Assembly (NCBI RefSeq): GCF_008831285.2
Contig: NC_045139.1
Coordinates: forward strand, 27,112,308-27,176,307
Direction of reading: 5' to 3'
Origin: Nymphaea colorata
Lineage: Eukaryota > Streptophyta > Magnoliopsida > Nymphaeales > Nymphaeaceae
DNA length: 64,000 nucleotides
A program made the position numbers and the translations under genes. Shown in pieces: positions 1-13,689 of this stretch. A model generated the notes under the pieces. The model was not told the DNA's origin, searched no databases, and saw only the letters and a program-made list of their open reading frames with translations. The stretch's first letter is position 1. Every line of letters starts with the position of its first letter.

Positions 1-1160
1 ATTCCATAATCGATAGTCCCTTTGATGTAACGGAGAATACGCTTGGCAATGTTGAAGTGAGCTCGGGTGGGATTCTGCATAAATTGACTGATGAAATTTA
101 CTGAAAATGATATCTCTGGCCGAGTGATTGTGAGGTACTGTAAGGATCCAACTATCGCGCGATAAAATGTAGGATCTAGGTATGATGAAGTATCCAGAAG
201 ATCTAATTTAGTTGCCATGGGAGTGTTCATTGGTTTGCAATCAATCATTTGTGCACGGTCCAAAATGTCTTGAGCATATTTTGCTTGATTGAGGAAGAGA
301 CCATTGTCAGTGTGTAAAACTTCGATCCCAAGAAAATAGCTAAGTTGCCCCATATCTTTCACAGGAAATTCATCTTGAAGTTTAGAGAGAAAATTCTGAA
401 TTAAGCTGGAAGAGCTACCTGTAAGCACCATATCATCAACATAGATTAAGAGAATGAGATAAGTGTTATTCTCATGAAACGTGAACATCGATGGATCGGA
501 ATAGCAGCTCAGAAATCCATTGTCGAAGAGGAAGTCACTTAGCCGTTGAAACCATGCTCTAGAAGCCTGCTTCAGACCATATAAAGTCTTGTTAAGACGG
601 CAAACATGATGCGGAAGAAGAGGATCCTCAAACCCTGGTGGTTGGGACATATATACTTTTTCATCAAGTGATCCATGTAGAAAGGCATTTTTAACATCTA
701 ATTGTTTGATGCGCCAATTGAAAATGGTTGCAAGAGAAAGAACGAGCCTTATAGTAGTGGGTCGAATGACAGGAGAGAAAGTCTCTTGATAATCGATTCC
801 TTCAACTTGAGTGAAACCCCGGGCAAACAAGCGTGCCTTTAGCCGATCAAGGCTTCCATCAGCTTTGAGTTTGGATTTGAAAACCCATTTAGATCCAACG
901 ACGTTCATATTGGGTTCTTTTGGAACTAATTCCCATGTGTTATTGGATCTCAGTGCCATCATTTCTTCTTCCATTGCCGCTCTCCATCCATCATGTCGAA
1001 GAGCATGTTGAATTCTTTTGGGCTCTTTTGGAATGCTAGAGTAAGTGATATGAACATTGGCATATTTTGGATTGGGTTTGTGAATGCCCGTCATAGCTCT
1101 AGTGGTCATTGTTCTGCTTTGGGAAGATGTTGCTCGAGTCATAGATCTAGTAACTATGGC
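1..1160 (-). pseudogene. Ty1/copia reverse transcriptase part of pol, cut by window edge
   Basis: Reading on from the TGA at 1161-1163, the same frame is open to position 1. It shows copia RT landmarks: RGFTQ..GIDY..TFSPV, LDVKNAFLHG, LYGLKQA.RAW, the catalytic YVDD motif at about 429-443, and FLGIEV. The RNase H domain and 3' LTR lie beyond the left edge of the window. One in-frame stop separates it from gag-integrase, so it is one decayed polyprotein gene or would need readthrough; the former is more likely. Confidence 0.88.
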
Positions 1161-3620
1161 TCAAGGTTCCATAGAGTTTGATGGGCTAGATGAAGCTGAT
1201 GGCGTTGGATCAAGTGGATCGGCTGAATCAACATTGGTAGGTAAGGAGCTGACATTTGTCGCGTCTTGATCATATACATTTAGGCGCGGGTCTGGTGCAG
1301 GGCTGCAACAAGGTGTGAGATTGTCTGAATCTAATGGAGTTCCAGCACTTGAGCCTTCGACGTCGACAAAAGATATATAATCACTTCCCATGACGTCATC
1401 CTTGTAGAGAGAAGATGGGTTTTTGAAAGGGAGTGAATTTTCATCAAAGACGACATGCCTTGATATGTATAGACGTCTGGAATTTGGTTCGAAGCATTTG
1501 TAACCCTTATGAAGGGTGCTATAGCCGATAAAAACACATGGAACTGATTTAGGATCAAATTTGTTCCTTGCGTATCCTCTCAAATAAGGGAAACATCTGG
1601 TCCCAAAAATGCGCATGCTGGAATAATTAGGCATCCTGTTAAACAAGATGGCAAAAGGTGACTGCATATTCAAGGTGGCGGAGGGCAACCTGTTCATTAA
1701 GAAAACCGCAGCTGAGAAGGCGTCAGTCCAAAAACGTGTTGGAGCATTAGAATGGAAAAGCAATGTTAATCCCAATTCAGTGATAGAGCGATGCTTGCGT
1801 TCTGCCTTGCCATTTTGTTCAGGTGTCTTGGGGCAGGAATATTGACGTTTAATTCCAAGAGCATCAAGATAGGCTGTGAAACGAGAACTAGTGTATTCAC
1901 CGCCTCCATCACTTTGGAAGATTTTTATTTTCCTGTCGAACTGACGCTCAACCATTTTGTGAAAATGAACAAAAGCATAAAAAAAATCAGATTTATGCCT
2001 TAGAGGGTAAAACCATGTAAAGCGACTATTGTCATCAACAAATATAGCATAGAAACGATATTGTTCTCGAGATGGAACGGGTGCCGGCCCCCATAAATCA
2101 CTATGAATTTTTTCTAATGGTAAAGAGCTAATATCATCTTTCTCAAGAAAAGGCAATTTGCAAGATTTTCCCATTTGGCAACTAGCACAAATCGAAAATG
2201 AACCATTAGGTAAAACATCAATGTATTTATGATTCTTCAAAAAAGAGAGAACACTAGATTGAGGATGTCCCAATCGAGCATGCCAAGATTCTTCCGTCGC
2301 CCGTCGAAAACGTGATGAAAAGAAAGCTTTATGATTGCCATTGTTGTTAACTTCATAGAGACCACCTTGTTCAGTTCTCGTTGCCACTAGCCTGCCCGTC
2401 CTCTTGTCCTTCAAGATGCATCGACCGGAGGTGAATTCAAAGATGTATGGAAAATCGTTAGTCAATTTACTAACAGAGATAAGATCTTTAGTGAGACGAG
2501 GAACATAGAGAACATCCTTAAGAGAAAGATTTGGAGAAATATCAGCTTGTCCAACGTGTGTGATTGGGATACGCTGCCCGTTCCCAACAATAACAATATC
2601 AGAACCATAATAAGGAGAAATGTTCTTAAGTTTACCTGTGTCCCCTGTCATATGGGCTGTAGCTCCAGTATCAACCAGCCATCCAGAATCTTGTGGATCA
2701 CTTATAGTAAGGGCTGCAAGGGCATGATTAGCATCTTCCGCTTGGAAAGAATGATTAAAACGATTGTAGCATCTCATGGCAGAGTGATTCTTCTTGTTAC
2801 AAATTTGACAAACGATATCTTTGGATGAATTGAAGGAGGTGGCCGACCCATCGATTTTTGGTTGAGGAGGTTTAGTGTTGTAACCTGTTTGAGACAGATT
2901 GTATCCACCTCCGTGAGAAGGATAATGTTGATGGTAGCCTCCTCCACGTCCACCTCTATTATGCCGTCCTCGTCCTCGAGAGATTTGGTAAGTGCCCCGG
3001 AGTCGATTTTGATTGTCACGTTGCGCATAGAAGGCAACTTGGGGCGAAGTGTCCGAATTGAAAAATTTGTTTCTCACTTCCAAACTTTGTAATAAAGATA
3101 TCAATTCTTTGTAAGAAGGAACGGGTGGCTTGAGCATGGCCATAACGAAAGGTTCGTAGCCTTTTCCCAGTCCTTGGAGAAGCCAGAAGGCCTTTTCTTT
3201 GTCTCCAACAGATTTTCCTATGGCAGCCAAGTCATCGCATATGGCTTTGAACTTGGCGACATAGACTTCAAGGGCATCGTTACCCTTTTTACAAGTCGTA
3301 AGCATATGAGTAAGATGAAAACCCCGTTCTTGAGCAAAGGCATCAATAAGAGTGGACCAAATTTCTTGAGAAGAACTCAATCCAACAACTAAACCAAGGA
3401 CATTTTGAGACAACGTACCAGTGATCCATCCTTTTATAAGACGGTCAGAGCGACACCACGATTCAAAATTGGGATTTGAGATTAGTTGCTGCGGATCAGC
3501 CGGGTCAACAATGTGACTTGGCGGAGCAGAGATTGAACCAGTCAGAAAACCCTCCATGTCCTGACTTTCAATGAGTGCAAGGATTTGCGTCTTCCACAAT
3601 AGGAAGTTATTGTGCGTCAA
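1161..3620 (-). CDS. Ty1/copia gag-protease-integrase open frame
   Basis: An 819-codon frame encodes the front of a copia polyprotein. In order it shows a UBN2/gag-type region, a glycine/arginine-rich basic stretch, a CCHC zinc knuckle near residue 270 (CX2CX4HX4C), the aspartic protease motif DTGA near 320, a GAG-pre-integrase HxxLGH motif near 450, and the integrase core with Asp near 509 (DLWGP), Asp near 570 (SDGGGEY) and Glu near 607 (AERKH). The first Met is probably not the original start: typical gag sequence (NFVSLKLTHNNF) continues upstream in another register of the annotation and is cut off at about 3643 by a foreign RT fragment. The frame ends at a TGA (1161-1163), after which the same frame reopens into reverse transcriptase. 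The protein order is clear copia; the element is interrupted and probably not autonomous. Confidence 0.9.
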   Translation of the reverse strand: MTHNNFLLWKTQILALIESQDMEGFLTGSISAPPSHIVDPADPQQLISNPNFESWCRSDRLIKGWITGTLSQNVLGLVVGLSSSQEIWSTLIDAFAQERGFHLTHMLTTCKKGNDALEVYVAKFKAICDDLAAIGKSVGDKEKAFWLLQGLGKGYEPFVMAMLKPPVPSYKELISLLQSLEVRNKFFNSDTSPQVAFYAQRDNQNRLRGTYQISRGRGRHNRGGRGGGYHQHYPSHGGGYNLSQTGYNTKPPQPKIDGSATSFNSSKDIVCQICNKKNHSAMRCYNRFNHSFQAEDANHALAALTISDPQDSGWLVDTGATAHMTGDTGKLKNISPYYGSDIVIVGNGQRIPITHVGQADISPNLSLKDVLYVPRLTKDLISVSKLTNDFPYIFEFTSGRCILKDKRTGRLVATRTEQGGLYEVNNNGNHKAFFSSRFRRATEESWHARLGHPQSSVLSFLKNHKYIDVLPNGSFSICASCQMGKSCKLPFLEKDDISSLPLEKIHSDLWGPAPVPSREQYRFYAIFVDDNSRFTWFYPLRHKSDFFYAFVHFHKMVERQFDRKIKIFQSDGGGEYTSSRFTAYLDALGIKRQYSCPKTPEQNGKAERKHRSITELGLTLLFHSNAPTRFWTDAFSAAVFLMNRLPSATLNMQSPFAILFNRMPNYSSMRIFGTRCFPYLRGYARNKFDPKSVPCVFIGYSTLHKGYKCFEPNSRRLYISRHVVFDENSLPFKNPSSLYKDDVMGSDYISFVDVEGSSAGTPLDSDNLTPCCSPAPDPRLNVYDQDATNVSSLPTNVDSADPLDPTPSASSSPSNSMEP

Positions 3621-3643
3621 CTTCAGAGAAACAAAATTGGCCG

Positions 3644-4083
3644 TTGAAATTTACTGAAAATGATATCTCTGGCCGAGTGATTGTGAGGTACTGTAAGGAT
3701 CCAACTATCACGCGATAAAATGTAGGATCTGGGTATGATGAAGTATCCAGAAGATCTAACTTAGTTGCCATGGGAGTGTTCATTGGTTTGCAATCAATCA
3801 TTTGTGCACGGTCCAAAATGTCTTGAGCATATTTTGCTTGATTGAGGAAGAGACCATTGCCAGTGTGTAAAACTTCGATCCCAAGAAAATAGCTAAGTTG
3901 CCCCATATCTTTAACAGGAAATTCATCTTGAAGTTTAGAGAGAAAATTCTGAATTAAGCTGGAAGAGCAACCTGTAAGCACCATATCATCAACATAGATT
4001 AAGAGAATGAGACAATTGTTATTCTCATGAAACGTGAACATCGATGGATCGGAATAGCATCTCCGAAATCCATTGTCGAAGAA
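3644..4083 (-). pseudogene. Partial duplicate of copia RT fused to gag start
   Basis: This stretch repeats about 95-535 (RT from just after RAWFQ, including a second YVDD) with a few per cent divergence. On the minus strand it reads from the RT palm directly into the truncated gag of the downstream element: homology to RT stops at about 3644 and gag-like sequence starts immediately. It is therefore a chimeric junction, not a second complete element. A related ORF spans 3607-4137 but has foreign ends on both sides. Confidence 0.85.
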
Positions 4084-4086
4084 GGA

Positions 4087-4195
4087 AGGCACTTTGATTT
4101 TCTGATTGTGGACGTAGGTTCTCAAGGACCGAACCACGTAAATCTTGTGTTTTCTCTTTTCCTCTTCCTTTCTCTATTGCTTCCTATTTTCTTTA
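4087..4195 (+). mobile_element. Copia LTR 3' end (R-U5-like), opposite orientation
   Basis: The segment contains GTGGACGTAGG, CCGAACCACGTAAATC and a pyrimidine-rich tail, the arrangement typical of the end of many plant copia LTRs, immediately followed by a primer-binding site. It is on the + strand, head to head with the minus-strand copia sequence to its left. The LTR start is missing. Confidence 0.65.
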
Positions 4196-4208
4196 TGGTA
4201 TCAGAGCC
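4196..4208 (+). promoter_or_regulatory. Primer-binding site, tRNA-iMet type
   Basis: TGGTATCAGAGCC matches the standard plant copia PBS complementary to the 3' end of initiator-Met tRNA. It fixes the orientation of the adjoining LTR remnant as +. Confidence 0.8.
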
Positions 4209-5030
4209 TCTACAAGCCTTCATCGGCAGATAACTCCTGGAAATCAGTCATTTCCCTTAGTGCCGCCGTTGATATCCAAGGAAGTGCCGTCCTCTCAATT
4301 TAGTGACCATGGCACCATCCACCTCAGCAGCATCTTCAAACAGTTTGCTCTATCCTTACCCCCTCAATTTGAACGTTGCATTAAATTTGGGCATTACACT
4401 ATTTGATGGACGATTTCCTTGCAGACTTGATTGCTCATGAGTCAAAATTGAAGGTTCTTCTTTAATATTTTGTACGGAGCAGGACGTATGCACGTTTGCA
4501 GGTTTGTGGAGGCCAAGTACTCCATGGTCAGGGCAATATGTGAGCTGTTGAAGCCTCAGGCTTTGGCCAGACCACCACCATCTACACGTTGTCTCCACTA
4601 TCAGTGCCACTGGTTGCAATGGTAAAATGGGACCAATCGAGGCTGACATCTACAGATCAGATGCATGGAGAGCAGTCCATCAATGATCTCTAGAACAGCA
4701 AGCTCTTCTGCAAGGACTACCCTTTCCTTTGCCTTCCATGCAGTAAACAGAAGCACAAACCCTGTCTGATCTCTTCCCATTTGGGTACTTTGTCGCCATT
4801 TTTGTGGAAAAGTACATCACATTCTCCCCATCAAGTGAAATAATCAAATCCTCATTAAACAAGGTCATGATTAATGTGTAGCTGCAAGGGTTGTGTTGCA
4901 AAGAGTGTTCAAACTTATGCTGCTTGATGAAGCCAAAATGGAGGAGCGCTTCTTGGAGGACTTCTGCGGCAGCATCAATGCTGAGCTGTAGAGAAGCCAA
5001 GGAATTATCAACATTTTTCCTAGATCATTA
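4209..5030 (+). pseudogene. Decayed leader/gag region behind the PBS
   Basis: After the PBS comes a leader and an ATG context at 4310 followed by serine/threonine-rich codons, then broken frames with many stops. By position it should be the 5' leader and gag of the + strand element, but I see no CCHC knuckle or other diagnostic motif. Short readable peptides occur on the + strand around 4500-4620 and 4880-4990; I do not recognise them. Confidence 0.35.
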
Positions 5031-5224
5031 TTGCCTATATCTACAAATTAATTTGTCTCAATATACAAAAAATTCAAAGGTTCACATGTCTCTCTCTCAC
5101 TCCCCTTCTCTACCTCTCTTTGTAAATTTCTTTGACTAGATACTTAAATATCTTAATTATTTTTTATTAATTGAAGTTTTTTTCATGTTGTAACATCTAC
5201 ATGATTGACACCAATTTATCTATC

Positions 5225-5230
<6 letters not shown>

Positions 5231-5265
<35 letters not shown>

Positions 5266-5274
5266 GATCTAGTG
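5231..5274. repeat. (TAA)n microsatellite
   Basis: About 14 consecutive TAA units. The stretch from here to about 5960 is AT-rich spacer in which I see no gene. Confidence 0.95.
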
Positions 5275-5967
5275 AACATTGAGTCTTATCATGCTAAATA
5301 AACTTACTAATGACCCAAAACACAACAGAATCAGACACCAATAAAACATCAAAACATTGTTTTAAGTGATACCCATTTGATCTAAAAAAAAAACACTTAG
5401 ACTCAAACAACAGAAATATTCACAAAGCCCAAACTCAACACAATGCCTATGTTGTCAATGTCGATCCATCACAAAGATTGAGGATGTCAATCTTATAGCC
5501 CACGATCAACTAGGAACTAATTATAGAGATAGAAAGAAGGGATCAAATTTCTCTAAGTATGGTAACATCTAGCCATGAGTAGAACATGGTTCAACAAAAT
5601 AAGCATATAATTATGTCAAACAAATCCATAGAGGACTCATCATTGGCATCCATAAGTAATCAAATTCATAATGAACCTTAGACTTATATTTTATTATCAT
5701 TAATGAGGTATATATGACCTTCATATGTTATAGGGTTAACAATGGTGGTCCCTTAACAATGAATGTGGTCATCGTAATGAGCAGTCAGCAGAAAACTTTG
5801 TGGGCGCATCATACAAGTAGAAAAAAACATGTCAACACCAGGCGATCTATATAGATCGAGGGTAACTTGTAGTGAAACTTCCTGAGGTATCCCAGATCAC
5901 TACAGTAGTAGTAGGGTGTAACCACTGACATGACCCAAGTGGTAGACCGGCCCCTCTATGCACCTGG

Positions 5968-6100
5968 GTTGAGGGACTTGGAGAACGCCTGCTCTCCAAA
6001 CAAAAATTTAACAAAATGCACTAGAGTTGAGGGACCAATAGAATGACTGCTCTCCAAACAAAAATTTAACAAAATCCACCAGAGTTGAGGGACCAATAAC
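5968..6100. repeat. 58-bp tandem repeat, 2.3 copies
   Basis: GTTGAGGGAC recurs at 5968, 6026 and 6084, exactly 58 bp apart, with the intervening CTCTCCAAACAAAAATTTAA conserved. Open frames over it are by-products. Confidence 0.9.
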
Positions 6101-6616
6101 CCTATGGGTTGTATAGTATAGACAGAGGAGTGTGCAACCACAATGATTTCATGTTATATCACTACTTCCTAGGATAAAACCACCCACTAGACCCGCTTGC
6201 ACCTATATGTTATTGTTGAAACAAGATTGATGCTTCCTTTAACATATTTACCTATGGGATTATCATCATGAATCACATTTTAGAGTCCACCATAAAAGCC
6301 CAATGCCCAACCAACATCTCTAAAGAAAATTCCTAAACCTTGTAAAGACATTTGCATAAGGGCAACCACATATCATCATAATGTCTCATGTCAATGTCAT
6401 TGGTGTGTCTACATTTATACTGATCGCAAACACACCTTTGCAAATGCATTGGCCTAGGTACATATATACATTATGTCAATATATACATATGTATCAGTAC
6501 CTATGTATACATATACGAGTACACAAGCATGCCAATAGATTTTCTATTATTCATAACTCAGATCTTAGACTGATTTTTTTCTGTATTACCAATATAATTA
6601 CATGTCCATATATATC

Positions 6617-9125
<2,509 letters not shown>

Positions 9126-9843
9126 TGCACCCCATAAATTTAGTCTCACTATTGAAGATAGTGAGAGATCTTCAAAGACTTATAAAGGGAGGAGGGTATT
9201 AATGAGATGATTGTCCTGGTTCCTAGCTTTTTCAAGGGCAAGAGCTGAAACTGCTAGGGGGCGGGTTGGGATCCGCCGAACCAGGGACCCGAGCCCAAGA
9301 ATGGGTCGGGTTATTACAATGGTATCAGAGACGGCTCAACACTCAAACCTGGGGTCCCACACGTGCGGACGCGTGTGCCTTAAGGAGGGTGGATTGTAAT
9401 GCCCCAAGTTTAGTCATATATTGAAAATTGTGAGGAATCTTCAAGGGTTTATAAAGTGAGTCATTGATGGGATGATTATCCTGGTTCCTAACCATTTTGG
9501 GATTAGAACCGAAACTGCTAGGGGGCGGGTTGGAATCCGTTGAACCAGGGACTCGAGCCAAAGTGGGTCGGGTTGTGAGCCGGTTCAATACTCTGACCTA
9601 GGGTCTCACACGTGCGGACACATGTGCCTTAAGGAGGGTGGATTGTAACACTCCAGAAATTTAGTCTCACTATTGAAGATAGTGAGAGATCTTGTTCAAG
9701 GACTTATAAGGAGAGATTATTAATAAGATGATTGTCTTGGTTTAACCTTTTCGAGAGCTAAAGCCGAAACTACTAGGGGGCAGGTTGAGATCTGCCGAAC
9801 CCAAACGAAGAGCCTCAGCCCAAAAGTGGGTCGGGTTGTTACA
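9126..9843 (+). mobile_element. Tandem TRIM: LTR-internal-LTR-internal-LTR
   Basis: Three related ~180-200 bp LTRs (9126-9318, 9395-9576, 9644-9843) alternate with two very short internal regions (9319-9394, 9577-9643). LTR2 and LTR3 start TGTAA; LTR1 and LTR3 end TTACA. Directly after LTR1 is a primer-binding-site-like TGGTATCAGAG (9320-9330), and before LTR2 and LTR3 lies the purine tract AAGGAGGGTGGA. No coding capacity exists. This is the architecture of a terminal-repeat retrotransposon in miniature, extended to three LTRs as expected from LTR-LTR recombination between copies. The second internal region has lost about 14 bp covering its PBS. I see no flanking target duplication. Confidence 0.8.
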
Positions 9844-9896
9844 AAGGGTCGTGCATTTAGTTCGTTCTCGAGTTAGACGGAACCCAGCCTTCCACT

Positions 9897-11062
9897 ATGT
9901 TTGGTAGATGGGGAAATGTGAAGATGTTTGAAAAAAATATGAAATGGACAGCCTGTACTCCGTGGGAGGTTTTGGCTGTGCAGATAACCGGAAAATTGTT
10001 CACCACCATCGTCCGGTGAACGATCACCCACTGTTCCGGTCGGATTTTGCCCAAACTGGTACCGAGTACATGCCAAAATCAAGTACAGAGCATCCGGTGG
10101 ACCTCCAGTGGTCGGAGGCTCCGTCGTCTCCATGTCGTCTAAGGAGGGTTCAGTGGGAGACCCGATCTTCGTCTGGGTCACAAGAGGCCTGCACAGGGAT
10201 ACAAGGGATCCGTTGGATCTCCGTCGGCAAGATGCATGTGCAGGGAAGGCGGTTATTTTCTGTCCGCGTCCTCGTCCAGTGTAGTCATCGTTCAAAGGTC
10301 TCCTCCTTGTCGGCGTCCTTGACCGAACGATCGTCCGGCATCGTTCACCTTCGCTGAAAGCGGTGTTTCCTGATTTCCACGTGGCCAACAAAACCCGTCA
10401 TTCCCTTCTCATCTGGCCTTATTTGTTGTTCAATTTGGCATCATATTTCATTTCAATGCATCATTTCTTCATCTTGAACTTTTATCGTTTCATCAACATG
10501 GGAATAGCTGCAAGTCCCGTCTTAAAGAATGATCAGTCTTTGCGTGCCTATAAATCAAACTCCAACGTAATGGTCGTTTCTTCATCTTGAACTTTTGACA
10601 TCTCAGAAACCTAAAACATGTGTTGTTTTCTGGTTAATTATAGCCTTTGCTGTCAAAAAGGTTAGTCAAGTTCAAACGGTCTTCACTACAAAGTTTTAAA
10701 TTCTGGGAAATGGTCTCTTATTTTTTTAAGAGAGATACCAATAAAATGACAAATCCATATTGCTTCTTTTGCAAGTTTTAATCGATTGAGAAACTGTAGA
10801 CGAAGTTCATTACTTTTCATAATAAAGTTAAAGCTTGATGTATTAATTTTTCATAAAATGTACATAACAAGCTGAACGAAAGATACAGTCTGGCTACAAT
10901 TTCGTTTCTTTTTTTTTTTTTTGTGGGAGAGAGAGATGGACAATCAACTTCAGCTATATGGGTGGTAACCTATATTCAACTTTCTCTCTTTTCTTTTCTT
11001 TTTTTTCCCTTCCTTTCCCTCTATTAAAATCTTTTCTTTTCCATCCATCCAAACATAACCTT
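9897..11062. other. GC-rich segment between weak inverted ends
   Basis: TATGTTTGGTAGATGGGGAAA at the left is roughly matched by the reverse complement of CCATCCATCCAAACATA at the right, a common end type of plant DNA transposons. Inside, 9930-10380 is unusually GC-rich for this window and has its own fold-back: GTCCGGTGAACGATC near 10010 against GATCGTCCGGCATCGTTCACC near 10330. Overlapping frames occur on both strands but none resembles a known protein. A polypyrimidine stretch covers 10975-11045. No target duplication was found. Confidence 0.3.
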
Positions 11063-11830
11063 AGTTTAACCCCATGTTGGGCTAAGAAGTCTTTGGTTAC
11101 GATCACCGGAAACCTAAGTAAAAAATTTGCAAGAAGCAAGAACAAATATAATGTTTTTTTGTCCTGCATTTACATTACATTAACCTATTTTTGTCAGCTA
11201 GAATATTTTTGTCAGCTTGTTAATTATTATTTTAATTGTTAACTACAACATTAGGTTTATCAGGATTGGTTTTGCTGATTTGGAAAGTTTATATTACTAT
11301 TAGAATTCTTTCGTCTTATATATTTGGAAAGATTTCCGACCTTATATATTCATTTTTTTTTTCGAACTCATGTATTTGGAATAGTAGCTGGAAGCTTATC
11401 CAGATATAGGGCTCGTAGCGCTTTGAACTCAATTTCAATACCCACAAAGAAAGAAAGCATGTATTAGTAAGAGAGCATTTTCAAAAAAGTCCAGATGGTA
11501 AGCTATATGTTGATTTTCCACCTTAACAATAACAAATGGGTAGAAGCAGTGATGCTAAAAAAATGTCACAAATGGGATACACTGACTGTAATTAAGTGCC
11601 AATGGGATCGTCAATGAAAGTAGCATAAGTGATTCATTTAGTGACAATCCATACACCCATTTAAAAAATGAACTTCATTTGTGATGATGGGACCATCATC
11701 ATTAAATTTGGCTTAGTGGTGATCATACTGCAGCAGTAATTAGTGTTGTCGAGACCATCTTTCTTGACGATTGCCCACTATCAGTGATTTTTCAAACACC
11801 AGGTCAGCAACACTGATGGACATTTGGCGG

Positions 11831-12003
11831 CAGGAGCGGAGCCAAGGGAGGGGCCTAGCCCTCCCTAAACAAAATTACATATAAATTTTAGAAAATTTCA
11901 CTTATCCTATATAAAAATATTGAAAAATAATATTTCGGCTCATGTCAAAAATTGGAAACTTTAATTCGACCTCATTCATGAAAAATTTCTCGCTCCACCT
12001 CTG
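11831..12003. mobile_element. hAT-like MITE with 8-bp target duplication
   Basis: The 173-bp insertion begins CAGGAGCGGAGCCA and ends in the near-complement CGCTCCACCTCTG. It is flanked by TTTGGCGG (11823-11830) and TTTGGCGT (12004-12011), 7 of 8 identical. CAG-type ends plus an 8-bp duplication fit the hAT superfamily; there is no coding capacity. Confidence 0.75.
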
Positions 12004-12369
12004 TTTGGCGTTGAGCACCGTCCGTCTGTCCGTCAGTGATTTTTATTGCAAAACAATGTCATTGTGCATTTAATGCAATGATGAAATACGAGTATTAGTA
12101 AAACATGAGAAATGTTTGGTATTCTCATGGTAGTTCAACATTACTAATTCTCCGTATTAAAGGCAGACTAACACGTTTCTGTGCTATTATTGGAGGGGAA
12201 GGTGCTTAATCAGATCTACAATTCGAAGCAAATCTAATGGTCAGATCACTAAAAAGCCTTTCTCACGAACGAAGAAGATCCCCGCAGGTTACTACAGTTG
12301 TGGCATGAAAATGGCAGGCCTTACCAAACGACAAACAAAAATGCCCATGAGATTTGAACTACTCTGACT

Positions 12370-12462
12370 CAGTGGTGTAGTCACATGGTGACTGGTGTGG
12401 GTAATTGCTCACACCAGTCTCTTAAATTTTTTAATTTTTAAATTAAAATTTTAAATATTTAT

Positions 12463-12513
<51 letters not shown>

Positions 12514-12580
12514 TGTTCCACTAAATTTGAGTATTTTTAGACAAGTGCCATTTCAACAAATTTTTTGGCTTCACCACTAG
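12370..12580. mobile_element. Related hAT-like MITE containing (TA)n
   Basis: It starts CAGTGGTGTAGTCAC and ends GGCTTCACCACTAG, a diverged inverted pair of the same GGCGGAGCC type seen at 11831. A (TA)n microsatellite occupies 12466-12511. The target duplication is not convincing. Confidence 0.55.
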
Positions 12581-13099
12581 TCTAATCACCTCAATTTTTT
12601 TTTAAAAGACTACGTTATTTTACCCAAGAGCAAAACCCAAATTTAGACTCAATATTCAAATCTAAGATCCAACCTTCAGATCCAAATTAGATCCAAAATC
12701 CATGTTCAGATCCAAATCGAGCATTTCAGACACAAAATTCGAATCGCGTTCAAAACGACAAAATTTGAGCGTCGCGTGTGTACAGACCTTTCCTTTGCTT
12801 TAAGAACTCATTTCTCACCCCAAAACATTTTCTAAACTCAAGTCGCACGCTCGAACGAGTTGACAACCGACTAAACCAAAATCGGATTTGGAGCGAGTTC
12901 GGAGTCGCTCAAAATGGAGTCGACCGCCCTTTTATAATAAAAAAATTTATTTTATATGCCTTTTAGATAAATTAAAAGAGAAAAAATGAATTTTTATGCT
13001 TTCACTTGAAAAACTTTTTTTTAAATAAAAAACATATTATGCTTCCTACATAAATAGCATTTTCATGTATATTTTATTGAATTTCATTTAATTTAAAAA

Positions 13100-13246
13100 A
13101 AAAACTGCGTTGCCCGATGCTCAATCGCGTGCGCATCCCGAGCACGTGCGATCGCCTCTGCGTTCGGCAACGCATCGCGCCCTGCCGCGCGAAGTTTGCC
13201 GAGGTGCCAGGACACTGTTGCGCCTGACGCGCAACACCAGGGGCCT

Positions 13247-13278
<32 letters not shown>

Positions 13279-13400
13279 TCCCCTTTTTATTTTGCAAAAC
13301 CAGCCCTTGGGGGGCGGTTTTTTATTTTTCTAGGTGGCCATTGGCCTGCTCATACCCCAAAAGGGGTATTTGAAGGCTAAGGGCCAATCCCCCTTAGGCA
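13100..13400. other. GC-rich block with 29-bp poly-C run
   Basis: CG-rich sequence (13105-13248) with repeated GCG/CGC words leads into an uninterrupted C tract at 13249-13277 and then AT-rich sequence again. Its proline-rich reading frame is an artefact of the C run. Such a block could be the edge of a retrotransposon, but no PBS, polypurine tract or protein motif supports that. Confidence 0.6.
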
Positions 13401-13689
13401 AAACCTATTTTTTTTTTAATAAAAATAATTGAAAATTATGTGAAATTCGAATGAAAATAGGGTGAAATTGAAAAAAATTCAAATTTTGAGTTTTGGCTCT
13501 TGGGAGAAACTCTAGTGTATTGTCACTTGAAGACTTAGAGTTTCTCTTGAGCTCTCTCTCTCTCTCTCTCTCTCTTTCCATTTCTCTCCAACTTCGAGCA
13601 ATCTACAACTCTTCAAATGAGCACCAAAGATCTCTTTTAGAAGTATGTAATCATCATTCCTCTTATTTCTTTTATATTTTCTTTCCTCT

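Noticed and set aside
9126-9843. 5S-derived (Cassandra) TRIM
   Set aside because: No 5S rRNA internal promoter words are present in the LTRs.
9873-10391. 172- and 137-codon frames on opposite strands in the GC-rich block
   Set aside because: GC-richness lowers stop frequency on both strands; no motif or splice structure seen.
13110-13373. Proline-rich 87-codon frame
   Set aside because: Driven by a 29-base poly-C run.
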